From: Macrosoma leucophasiata
Lineage: Eukaryota; Arthropoda; Insecta; Lepidoptera; Hedylidae
Direction of reading: 5' to 3'
Assembly: GCA_036365455.1 (NCBI GenBank)
Contig: JAWQUS010000008.1
Span: forward strand, 18,831,501 to 18,895,500
Length of the DNA stretch: 64,000 bases
The notes under the pieces were generated by a model. That model was given only the letters and a program-made list of their open reading frames with translations. It searched no databases and was not told the DNA's origin. Position 1 is the first letter of the stretch. The number at the start of each line of letters is the position of its first letter. Shown here one piece after another: positions 55,101-64,000 of this stretch. The translations under genes were made by a program, and so were the position numbers.

Positions 55101-55287
55101 TACCTAATATGTTAGATTCTAACTATTCAACAAGAAATCTAATTAATGGTTCTGAGTGATTCTTATAAAACGGTTGATTTATACATATTTAGTGATGCAT
55201 CCTGTTTAGAAAAGTTCTGCTAAGCTAGAATAATTCAAAGGAAGTATTTTCGGTAAAATCACATACATATAGAGTGCACTTAGTTTA

Positions 55288-55769
55288 TACAAGGTGTCAC
55301 CGTAGGGTCCAACAATAATGACATGTCTTCATCTGTAACAGGTTACAAATCACTTTACGTAAACAAAAAGAATGAAATCACGTTTTTTTTCATACAAAGT
55401 TAAAAAAATATTTTTTTGTTATTTTATTTAACAACTCCAACAAGTCGTCAATGAAAACGCTCAGCATTTGACACACAAATACCGCGCGTGGTGATGGCAA
55501 GGCGAGCGGTATGCGTGTGTGTGTATGAAATGCAGCATCTCAGCAATTAATACCTACGCACATACGCGTAGCCTTCGCCTTCGACTGATACGCTGTCAGC
55601 TGTTGTTATCAGGGTTGAAACACTATAAAATCTGAATCAAAGTTTGACTCGTAATAACTTGACCGATGATTTTACTTTCTCAGGAGAAAAAGACCTTGGG
55701 GGATGAAGTCAACATTAGTATAGGCATGGACTGTTGAAATATTGTTGGACCTTTCCATTACACCTTGTA
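55288..55769. mobile_element. 482-bp TIR element with TA target duplication
   Basis: Ends are TACAAGGTGT plus GGTCCAACAAT, and the inverse. TA flanks both sides. There is no ORF. It lies in the RCC2-like 3' flank. Confidence 0.7.
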
Positions 55770-57561
55770 TATTATATTGGTTACCGGTACACCCGCGGCT
55801 CTGTCATCAAAATAGTGTAGGTACCTTAATTTTAAAATAACTTTTACGTGTGTAGGTACACAGATTTTCAAGAGGTACGTAAAGTATTATGTGGTGCGCA
55901 AATGACAAGCGTGGCAAAACTATGAAACTTTGGAATCGTCATTTGATGATAGTTTTGTCAATGTTCGGGGCAATTAAGATCTTACAAAACTTTTTAACAA
56001 GGAGGCCTCCCAATGTCATCAACGCGCCGAAATATCCATGTCGGTTTATTCTCCTATATTTTGTCAACACAATTCTTCCAATGATATTTTAATATAAACA
56101 ACAAGTTCGCATAGGGGAAATAAAAACTGCATATAATTGCAGAGATTTGCACTCAGGTCACCACATCCGTACATTTCTTTTAAACAAGAGATTTATTTTA
56201 ATGTAATAATAGACTACAAGACAAACGTTAGTTTACGCTGCTTTTGATGATATACTTTTTCTGTATGACGCATCTATTTGTAAAATGTCTTTGTTATCTA
56301 TGTTATGTATGTACCTCTTAACACATCTTTTAAAAAATCTGGCCAAACACGTAAATTTTAAGATACTCACTAAGCACATAGCTTTGTTTCAGTTTGCTTA
56401 TTTAAAATTATAATGGCTTTCGATATTATAATTGAAAAATACTTTCAACTGCGATTAATTGAATAACAATTTTATATGGGGTGTATAAAGAGCGCTGAAT
56501 GGAGTTGTAATTATAAAATCACAGAAAAAAAAATTGACAGAATTTGACAAATTCCAAAACAATATCTGATCTTCCAACACAAAACTACTTCTAAGAATCT
56601 ATAACATTTTACATTTATTAATATATCATAAGCAAGAGATGCCTTATAAAAACAGTCTATTTGACAAGTGAATAAGTATTTTAAGTTATAATTAAATTTA
56701 TTTCCGTCAATTAAGTCATAATGTGAAGTTTGCATAGGTACAAATATCTTAAAATCGCGTTGTAGCTCAGAAAAAAAAACAATAAATAGCAAAAGACAAC
56801 TAAAACCAACATAATATTAATTATGTATATAAAACATGTTTCTAGTCAGTCCAAGTTCTTTAACAACGGTTTACAAGCGTATTAACATCAAATTACAATT
56901 TGCTTAGAATAATTTAATATGTTGTTCCGTCTTACAATAACGCAGCTTCGATAAATTGTTCCAAGTGAAAATTTAGGAATCATTTTGAATATATCTACAG
57001 TCTTATAAATGGACATAATGTTATTTACTCGACAGAGAATGTAACATGAACATTGTTATCAATAAACTAAAAGAAAACAACAGACGGAAAACAACAAGAT
57101 CATTTTTCATTCCTATGCTATTTGCGAGTTGTAGGTACAGTGTTTTTAAAAATATACGATGTTTAACTTATTTGAGGTTCACTTACAATCGACATTACTA
57201 ATTATTATGTTAAAATCACACATACGCACATCTGAAAATGTTTTGAGCAATTTGAGATTACAGCTGAAAAAGAAAAAGTATTTATAAATAATATTTTTTA
57301 AAGTTATACATGCTGTGCCATCAATTACGGCGAGCACAAAAAAAAATGAAGAAAAGAAGAAATTATAGAATCTTACGTAAAACACAGATTTAGATTCGTA
57401 TCAATTAAATAATGGATGGTGTGTTAACTTAGGAATTACGCCCATGGACTTTATTCTCCTAACATCACAAGTACCAGAACTAAAAAGAGGTCGCTTATCT
57501 GCTCTAACAAAAGGCGCGCTTTTGTCTAAGCGGATATTCGCATGAAAGGACAAGTTCCATG

Positions 57562-57833
57562 TTGGGCCCGCACCTTGTACACTATATTAAAAGATAGAGA
57601 AAAATACGTAGATCATAAAAAAATAATTTAAATTGTTGTTTATTTGTTGGAAATATTTATTTTATGTAATTTTTGTATGACAACAATATGTCACCATATT
57701 GCTACAATAACATTCTTGTTTTTTGAAATATACTTTAACAACAATTAATTGAAGGTATACGATTTGAATAGCTGAAAATGATTAAGTATTTTCTGCTTAT
57801 TCTCTCAATATAGCGTACAAGGTGCGGGCCCAA
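57562..57833. repeat. Inverted-repeat unit with 27-bp arms
   Basis: TTGGGCCCGCACCTTGTAC continues to CTATATT; the arms match at 26 of 27 positions (57562-57588 and 57807-57833). Weaker matching continues inward. It is about 95 nt from the RCC2-like stop codon, so it may be in the 3' UTR. Confidence 0.7.
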
Positions 57834-57926
57834 GCTCCATACATTTTGGAACGTCTCCTTTGCGATTAAACAAGTAACATGTTAAGGGAGTAAGGCCAGT
57901 AGAGGAGAAGGGCCAGTATTTTATAC

Positions 57927-58097
57927 TTATGGGTTGAAGAGAGGTATATTAGCGAGCTTCTGTTTGACTTCTTCGGTGGAGTCGTCAGACAAGAGGAGCG
58001 TGTGGGAGAAGCCCATGGCGACCTGGGAGATGCTGAGACCATCCATACGAGTCACCTCCTTGGGGCGCGTAGTCGACTTGTTTATCTCGCCAGTACC
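57927..58097 (-). CDS. RCC2: RCC2-like terminal exon
   Basis: It reads GTGEINKSTTRPKEVTRMDG, then VAMGFSHTLLLSDDSTEEVK and ends IPLFNP with TAA at 57929-57927. Family members end in '...KLPEYNPRTL', so the tail is about three residues shorter. The acceptor is TGTACAG. Confidence 0.93.
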   Translation of the reverse strand, partial: GTGEINKSTTRPKEVTRMDGLSISQVAMGFSHTLLLSDDSTEEVKQKLANIPLFNP

Positions 58098-61000
58098 CTG
58101 TACATATAACACTCATGATATTCCTGAGGCCCGGAAAACCCGTTCATTTGATTGAGCGTTTGAAAAGGTTTAACCCATTGTAGGGTTATTCGTTAGTATG
58201 GGTTAACATTTGTTCGACTTAACCATTATAGAGGTAAGCTTTGTTGACAGGGTTAACCCAAATTTGTACGGAACAACAACGGAAGTTGTAAGAGAGGATT
58301 GTGATGGGATTTTAAAGATCTCGATTTTCTTAATTCAATGTATGGCCCCGTAATGACTTTCACAGAGACAACTTGAGCCTCAGGGGTGGCAATGCATCTG
58401 CATTTTGATATCTGGTTTTTGTGTAGATGTCTATAGGCTGCAGTCATCACTTAACATCATGATGTGAGCTGCATGCATTTTTGCCACATTTCTTACATAA
58501 AAAAGCGGTTATGTTTGATGATTAGGATATAGAAACTTTCCCCCTTTTTTGTGATGGGATGGGCTTTACAAAACTTAATAATGTATAGAACAATGTGACC
58601 TAAACATGTGAGAGGGTGAATGGGTTAACTTGAATTAATTCAAACAAGAGAGTTAACCTCAGAAGTGGTTAATGCTTTGAAATACTTAAAAGAATGTAAA
58701 CATTTCTCAAATTCAGCACTGAACAACTGGATTAAAAAGCCTTTCAAGAGTAAGCGGTTCTGGCCCCGGGTTTAACAGTTATTAAAAAATATAACAGCAG
58801 AGTTTTACGCCTTTGTATCGAGGGCTTAAGGCTCTTGCACGACAGTTAATGGGGAATTAATGTCAAGCCACAGATATATTACAACGAACTCCAATTTTTT
58901 AAATACAAGCCATATGGTGGCTATCTTAGTAATTTAGAGGACAATGTAGATTTTTAGACGAGAATGTTATTAAATACAAGTAATTTTAAATGACATACAT
59001 ACCAGTTCACCGTAAGTAGGCGACACTCCCCAAGCTATGAGAGTGTCGTCAGCAGCAATAACGATGGAAGTGTTACTCGTGCCCACGCTGCGTATGTTCC
59101 AACCTACAACACCATCATATTTTATTCTTCAAGTCAATAGTTTGACATGTAGAAAGTATTTATCGAATAAGGAAAATATTGTATTCATTTTCTATATTGA
59201 ATGCAATTTTGTCACTCTTCTCTCAATATGGCGATCCAGTTAGAGGATGTTTCGGAAAGATCGGATGTTTCACACACCCTTTCCAAATTAGCCACAAATT
59301 AACAAATTTACATTGACAACTGCCATAAGTCTCCATCTGCAGGTAAATGCGAAACAATACATTCGTATTATAAAAAAATAAAACAAACATAAGACGAGTA
59401 ACATTGACCTACTCGTATTATTGAGTGAATAGACCGTTGATGATATGTTAGGTCATTCATTGAATGTTAACTAGAAACCATAATTTTGTTTCTGAAATGG
59501 ACAAAAGATATTCGTCACTTTTACTTGCCGGTTAGCTCTAACTAGGAAGTAGTTCATCAATGCTTTACTTGGAGATGGTGATACAGGCCCATAGGGTCAT
59601 AGAATCTTCGTAGGGCTTTATCCATCCGATAAGGTACTCAAAGATAGGTCCATATGTTTTTCATTCCCAATCTGATCACCGTATCCGTATCGCCGCTGTT
59701 AGTCATGCTCGCCTATTACGGGTTTCATATCATGATCAGTATCACCCGTCCAAGTAGGATATTTCGTAGATCTACCAAAAATACAAATCGGCCAAGCTGT
59801 CTTATATGAGTTCCTGAACAAACACTTGGGTCACAATATTAAAGACATAGATTAAATGAATGCCCAATATGCAAATTGCGTTAGTATTTAAAATATTACG
59901 AAGAAGCCCAATATTAATGTTACCATTAATTGCATACATTAAATAACACAAATCCTTTGATAAAGGCAGAGCTACATACAGTTTACTGGTGGTAGAGCTT
60001 CAGTGACGGAGCTCGCGGGCGTAGGCACCACCGCATTACCTAATATACTTGCCGCTAAATGGTAGTGTTCAGCACTATCGTGTTCCGGTCTGGTGGTAAT
60101 GTACGGCCCTGTAATTTCCGGCACAGAGGCATAACACCTTAGGCCTCAGGAGTGGTAACGCATCTGCATTTTGACCTTGGTCTTCATGTGGGTGTCTATA
60201 GGCTGCAGTCATCACTTAACATCGATGTGAACTGCATGCTTGTTTGCCAAGCCCATTACATAAAAAAAAAAAATACAGTCAGGGAAATTACTGCTTATCG
60301 AAAATTGATCAATTATAGCATTTAATATACCGCATAAGGTGTCCATCAAACTCAAAAATTATTCTATTCCAATGATACTCTACATACAATATTAAATATC
60401 GGTCGAAACAATTAGAATGAAAATAAATTACAGACATCGCTGGGCCAACCATCTCGTCAGAGAGCTATGAGAAAATTAGAATAACAATAGAATTTAGAGG
60501 TCAAATTACCTGTGGATACGGCTAATCCTGTTATCTCGGACCACCCATATTGGAAATAAACCATCGGAATCGCGTTAGTCGAGAAACGCGATTCCAATGG
60601 TTTATCCAGATGCGAATCTGATGTCAAATAAAATTCTCACCTGTAAGATCCTGCACTGGTTTGGGATACATATTTGCCTCCCCGGTTCGCTTAGTCTGGC
60701 CGAAGAGGAAGAGAACCCCTGAAATATGTAGTTGAATTGTAATGTATGAATGCTTTCAATTAATTAAATGATGTGTGAATGATATCATTCTTCTGAAAAT
60801 ATTAATATTACATTTTTGCAGGGGAAAATACGTGTGACCCACACTACAAAAATCGTCTGAAACTCACACCTTGACTTTTAACAAAATACATAAACAATTT
60901 CACGCACACATTAAAATTTAAACATCTAGGTGACAGGCACAATTGTGCTTGCACTTTGACAGAGGGGAAAGCCTGCATATGGCTACTCCTCCCCCCGGCC

Positions 61001-62140
61001 CGCCGCGGCCGGTGGCCCGTGTTGCTCTATGAGTTACGGTAACGGAAGCATAGTTACCATTTTCGTTGACGGCGAGACTGTAGGTGGAGCCGCAGTGCAC
61101 GGAACGGACGCCGCGTGAGCTTGTCTCGAAGTACTTGATGAGGCGCGGCACGCTCTCGTCCTTCTGTTCGGCGTGCCCCAGCCGTCCGAACCCGCCGAAA
61201 CCCCAGCTGAACGCTCGCTTCTTAGAGTCTATCGCTACCTGGATACAGAGCACAAGCGTACCATTTTATTGTGTCATGAAGTGGCATCTACATAACATCT
61301 ACATAAATTTGAATGCAGATGCATTGCCCCCTGAGACTTAAGTTGTTATGTCTGTGTGATAGTTAATGTGGTATTGCCTACGCCCTCGAGCTTCTGCGCT
61401 GGATCTCTTACCACCAGTCATTCGTTAAATCCCGTCAGTTCATACTTATTATAAACATAAAATAGGTTGTGATAAGACAGAAAATATACCCTTTTCTCTC
61501 CTATCATGACTTATTTTCGTTCTCCACTCTTCTGAAAGCATATCTCGGTCAATTAGAAATAACAGAAACATATAACTACACGCAACTCACCTATTTGCTT
61601 AATCCTATACTTAGTACTTTTCAGTACGAATGCAAAATATTTTATTTAAACAATATAGATACATTTCTGAATTGATCTTTATCATCGAATTATTAGCATA
61701 GCAGTTAATTAATTACACAATTGACATGACAAAACTTACAGTGTGATTATTCCCACAAGAGAAATCTACAATATCAACATCTTTTACGGGCGTTATGTGG
61801 CCATCTTTTGATTTCTCGAAGAACAGCGCAATGTGCTTGGGAACTGTTTCAAAATGGAATGACAACTTTGTGGACGTCACAAAGTATTTACCATCCGTAT
61901 TGTGACCTGGAACAGTCAAGTAAGAAAACATAATATAAGCTACTCATCTTCCATAACCGTATTTATACAATCAGTCGAATTTTTGTGTTATAACTTTACC
62001 TAATTGTCCATACTCTGGCAAGCCAAAGGAATGTAATGCGCCATTACAGTCTAATATCATGGAGAACTCTGCTCCACAACCCACTTTCACTATAGGAGCA
62101 CCGCTGGAGACAAGAGAAAATCATGTTACCAGTAAATAAA

Positions 62141-62179
<39 letters not shown>

Positions 62180-63366
62180 TTTCTGTTCGTAAGTCCCGCT
62201 AAAACTCGAGAACGGTTTGGCTAATTTTGGTTTTAAATGATTTTTGGAAGTCCAGGGAAGGTTTAAAAGGTTTTCTTACCTTTTAAACTTTCCCTGGACT
62301 TCCAAAAAGATATGAAGAAATTGAAGGGAAATAGTAAAAACCACAATTTTATTTTCCCATAAAACCCCGTCCGTATATATCAAACCTTTGACACATTATT
62401 TAATTGTGAGGGATACGAAGATTGCTGGGTCTGCTAGTCTGTATATATAAATAAATCCCGTCTTACTGATTGATATGATATGTCAATGCCCAGCGTAAAC
62501 CCAAGGAACCAAGAAGGCCTAATTTTCTAATTTTTAAATTTTCTTAATTTTTTGACATAATTTGTTCAAAAGATTTTACGAAATTCTTGTAATTCCAAAC
62601 CCAAGATAGTAAAAAATGGGGTGAAAGCCGATGAGGTTAAGTATATAGAGAAAACATCGGGAACAAACAGCCAATTTCGGTTTTAAATTGATTTGACAGA
62701 TATTTATGTGAGACATTTCTACGTTATTTGTTACTTAGTGAAAGTGGGGTTAATTGACTTACTGGAACTCTGGTCTAGTACTTTAGTAGGTACATATAGG
62801 TCAATAATGAAAGATTGTATTTTACGAATCCCACACGAACGAAATCGCAGGCTAAAGATTATATTATTATATAGTTCTTACAATTCGGAAGTACGGTCGG
62901 CGCGGGTGTTTGATTGTGTTTACATGTGACAATGTGCAAATGTTTCGGTGTGTGTATGTGGATTTACATCAAAAGAGCAAATGCTCATCCTAACGCCACC
63001 ACGTCTGATTCTTGTGCTGTAAACCATGACAGAGGATTCTTTATTCTATCTCTGATCTATAGAATATTATGAGAATAGTAAAAACACTCACTTCTCTGAT
63101 TTTGCATATTTCTAAATAAAATGATATTGCAAAAACGTGATGTGAAATATTGGATGTATTATTAATTGGATTGTTGCTTGATTTTTGTTCGACGTTCCAT
63201 AATAGATTCTTGTAATAATAAGTGAAACGTGATAGGTATTTTGTAGTAATTATACAAGTGACTTACGTGTGCCTAACACGCGTTGGTTTGAGGACTTGCT
63301 GAGCCGTGCCTCCCACCCCGCATTGACCACTCTTATTGTCGCCACACGCGTATACTGCGCCCGTAT
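57927..63366 (-). CDS. RCC2: RCC2/TD-60-like RCC1-repeat protein, C-terminal 299 residues (5' end outside window)
   Basis: This entry spans seven exons on the minus strand. Joined, they give 902 nt in one frame ending in TAA. Landmarks from N to C are ACGDNKSGQCGVGG, VGCGAEFSMILDCNG with FGLPEYGQLG, DFSCGNNHTVAID, FSWGFGGFGRLGHAEQKDE, MYPKPV, AWGVSPTYGEL and VAMGFSHTLLL. Order and wording follow vertebrate RCC2, a seven-bladed beta-propeller that binds Ran/Rac/RalA-type GTPases and the chromosomal passenger machinery at centromeres and the midzone. RCC1 itself lacks the AEQKDE and PEYGQLG wording, so RCC2 is preferred. The first part of the propeller lies beyond 64000. The gene faces Jarid2 tail to tail. 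Confidence 0.93.
58348..58505 (+). repeat. Repeat A, copy 12 (3' half)
   Basis: 'cctcaggggtggcaatgcat' to the A tract. It lies in the last intron of the RCC2-like gene. Confidence 0.7.
59003..59103 (-). CDS. RCC2: RCC2-like exon
   Basis: It encodes WNIRSVGTSNTSIVIAADDT and LIAWGVSPTYGEL. RCC2 has 'WRIRSLACGKSSIIVAADESTISWGPSPTFGEL' at the same place. The usual Ala-Cys-Gly is Gly-Thr-Ser here. Acceptor TTGTAG, donor GTATGT, phase 0. Confidence 0.92.
59983..60272 (+). repeat. Repeat A, copy 13 (full length)
   Basis: Nearly identical to copies 7 and 8. It lies in an RCC2-like intron. Confidence 0.8.
60556..60605. repeat. Palindrome, 21-bp arms, one mismatch, 8-nt spacer
   Basis: ATAAACCATCGGAATCGCGTT and its inverse with one change. 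It lies about 35 nt downstream of an RCC2-like donor site (minus strand), so it could fold in the pre-mRNA. Confidence 0.85.
60641..60718 (-). CDS. RCC2: RCC2-like exon
   Basis: It encodes GVLFLFGQTKRTGEANMYPK and PVQDLTG, matching RCC2 'GGLFFWGATN...MYPKAVKDLCG'. Acceptor TTTCAG, donor GTGAGA, phase 1. Confidence 0.92.
61058..61238 (-). CDS. RCC2: RCC2-like exon
   Basis: It reads VAIDSKKRAFSWGFGGFGRL, then GHAEQKDESVPRLIKYF and STYSLAVNENG. WGFGG-x-GRLGHAEQKDE is the best RCC2 signature in the window. Acceptor ATCCAG, donor GTAACT, phase 1. Confidence 0.95.
61287..61420 (-). repeat. Repeat A, copy 14 (partial)
   Basis: 'gatgcattgccccctgagac' and 'ctcttaccaccagtcatt' mark the two ends; the middle is missing. 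Confidence 0.55.
61740..61906 (-). CDS. RCC2: RCC2-like exon
   Basis: It contains HNTDGKYFVTSTKLSFHFET, VPKHIALFFEKSKDGHI and DFSCGNNHT. This aligns with the RCC2 stretch 'HNSDGKF...VAIFIEKTKDGQI...ACGANHT'. Acceptor TTCCAG, donor GTAAGT, phase 0. Confidence 0.94.
62000..62103 (-). CDS. RCC2: RCC2-like exon
   Basis: It encodes GAPIVKVGCGAEFSMILDCN and FGLPEYGQLG, which are highly diagnostic for RCC2. Acceptor CTCCAG, donor GTAAAG, leaving at phase 1. Confidence 0.94.
62175..62445 (+). repeat. Non-LTR 3' tail in RCC2-like intron
   Basis: Reverse of the units at 40630-41235. It begins beside a (TA)n tract at 62137-62170 and contains a local inverted 'cctttta/taaaagg' pair. Confidence 0.55.
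62446..63260. other. RCC2-like intron: nothing recognised
   Basis: AT-rich with no repeat blocks from the families above. The region 63370-64000 is also intronic. It ends in a retroposon 3' end ('tcctggag' block, reverse of 13977-14041). Confidence 0.5.
63267..63366 (-). CDS. RCC2: RCC2-like exon (first in window)
   Basis: It reads TGAVYACGDNKSGQCGVGGT and ends VLKPTRVRHT. The acceptor side is AATAG at 63367-63371 and the donor GTAAGT at 63266. It enters with two bases of a split codon and leaves at phase 2. RCC1-type repeat. Confidence 0.9.
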
Positions 63367-63940
63367 CTATTTTAAAAAAAGACAATAACTCTCTTATTAC
63401 ATAACACTTAGCCTGGGTTGCACCACGATATGGTAATGTATACGCTTCTATAACAAAATACCTGAAGACGTTCAAAGTCTTTCGATTTAAGACAGTTATC
63501 AAAAAACGCTTATACATGTGCAACTATTATAAAACGTGTGATTATCTTAATGACACCACACCATGGGATTGATGCGATCGCTCCCAGGCTATTTTGAAAA
63601 CCTGTACTTTGAATTTACAGACTGTATTAGATTTAAGATTAAGTTTAAAAGAGCTGTACTGAGTTTCTTCAGTGGCGGAGTTCTTCTCAGTATTGACTGC
63701 ACTTGGAATTCTGCAAAGTGAACCTTTGTCTTCTCTTTTATATTTTTATCCTTTGTGAAAGTGAAACCTTTATCATGACGACCAAATTCCTTCTTTCTCA
63801 GTTTCTTTTGAAATGGGGAAATGGAGGAATTTGTAAATAATTGATGCTTTCCATAATATACAAAATTGTTTAGTTTCTATTTAATTGATTATGTGTTTTG
63901 ATTATTATTAGTGGTTATTCACTCTAGGTTAGTTAAAAAA

Positions 63941-64000
63941 AAATGACGATGTAAAAGTACTCTCCAGGAGCCTAATTATATGAAATAAATGAATAAACTG
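63941..64000 (-). repeat. Retroposon end shared with 13977-14041
   Basis: Inverse copy of the 13977-14041 block, cut by the window edge. 63660-63690 ('tcagtggcggagttcttctc') may belong to the same element. Confidence 0.55.

Larger units (their letters stand above)
52381..57926 (-). other. 3' flank of the RCC2-like gene; possible long 3' UTR
   Basis: This is 5.5 kb of AT-rich DNA with no coding signal. The only recognised insertions are a TIR element (55288-55769) and an inverted-repeat unit (57562-57833). On the minus strand, AATAAA occurs close to the stop (57661-57656) and again at the far edge (52405-52400). Dense repeats begin just beyond the far edge. Either a short or a very long 3' UTR would fit. 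Nothing else is recognised here. Confidence 0.35.

Noticed and set aside
3859..60272. Repeat A copies considered as a CRISPR-like or satellite array
   Set aside because: Copies are dispersed, in both orientations and poly-A tailed; this is a eukaryotic retroposon pattern.

Overview
This is a piece of an insect nuclear genome, most likely a moth or butterfly (Lepidoptera). The basis is spliceosomal GT-AG introns, AT-rich DNA, mariner, hAT, Penelope and non-LTR elements, many short dispersed repeats, and two genes of animal type. The species cannot be named from the sequence.

Two protein-coding genes account for the single-copy coding signal, and they converge tail to tail. The plus-strand gene runs from about 198 to 40048. 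It is Jarid2, the JmjN-ARID-JmjC cofactor of Polycomb repressive complex 2 (PRC2). I assembled 31 exons by reading splice sites and keeping the frame. They give a 1639-residue protein with consistent phases throughout. The N-terminus carries the PRC2/EED-binding lysine motif (K14 here, aligned with K116 of vertebrate JARID2). It is followed by a lysine-rich segment, a disordered region of about 365 residues built from 17 tiny exons, one 1.26-kb exon, JmjN, ARID, JmjC and a C-terminal zinc-finger-like segment. The minus-strand gene (63366 down to 57927, 5' end outside the window) encodes the C-terminal 299 residues of an RCC2/TD-60 type RCC1-repeat protein, in seven exons.

The most unusual feature is the microexon array of Jarid2 (4791-24936). 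It has seventeen consecutive exons of 36-87 nt, all phase 1-1 and all multiples of three, so any subset can be skipped without breaking the frame. Several are recognisable copies of one another: E4/E6, E9/E10 with more distant E11, E12/E17 with related Trp-ending E14, E18 and E20, and E19/E20. In one case duplicated intron sequence is also visible. The array looks like a modular cassette grown by segmental exon duplication inside a chromatin regulator.

Introns and intergenic DNA are full of mobile elements. These include a 5S-rRNA-derived SINE, a tRNA-like SINE family, about 14 copies of a 290-bp poly-A-tailed repeat (called repeat A here), a Penelope-like element with a GIY-YIG motif and inverted flanks, two mariner remnants, non-LTR retrotransposon C-terminal fragments, a hAT MITE with a perfect 8-bp target duplication, several TIR or foldback elements, and a 90-nt CA microsatellite. 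A 2.05-kb unit at 16655-18709 has inverted arms of about 125 bp, 9-bp flanking direct repeats and an intact 94-codon reading frame for a possible tail-anchored membrane protein. The window also holds an unusual number of perfect short-spacer palindromes (arms of 14-27 bp). 40.5-52.4 kb is intergenic and repeat-rich. 52.4-57.9 kb is AT-rich, nearly repeat-free, and could be a long 3' UTR or flank of the RCC2 gene.
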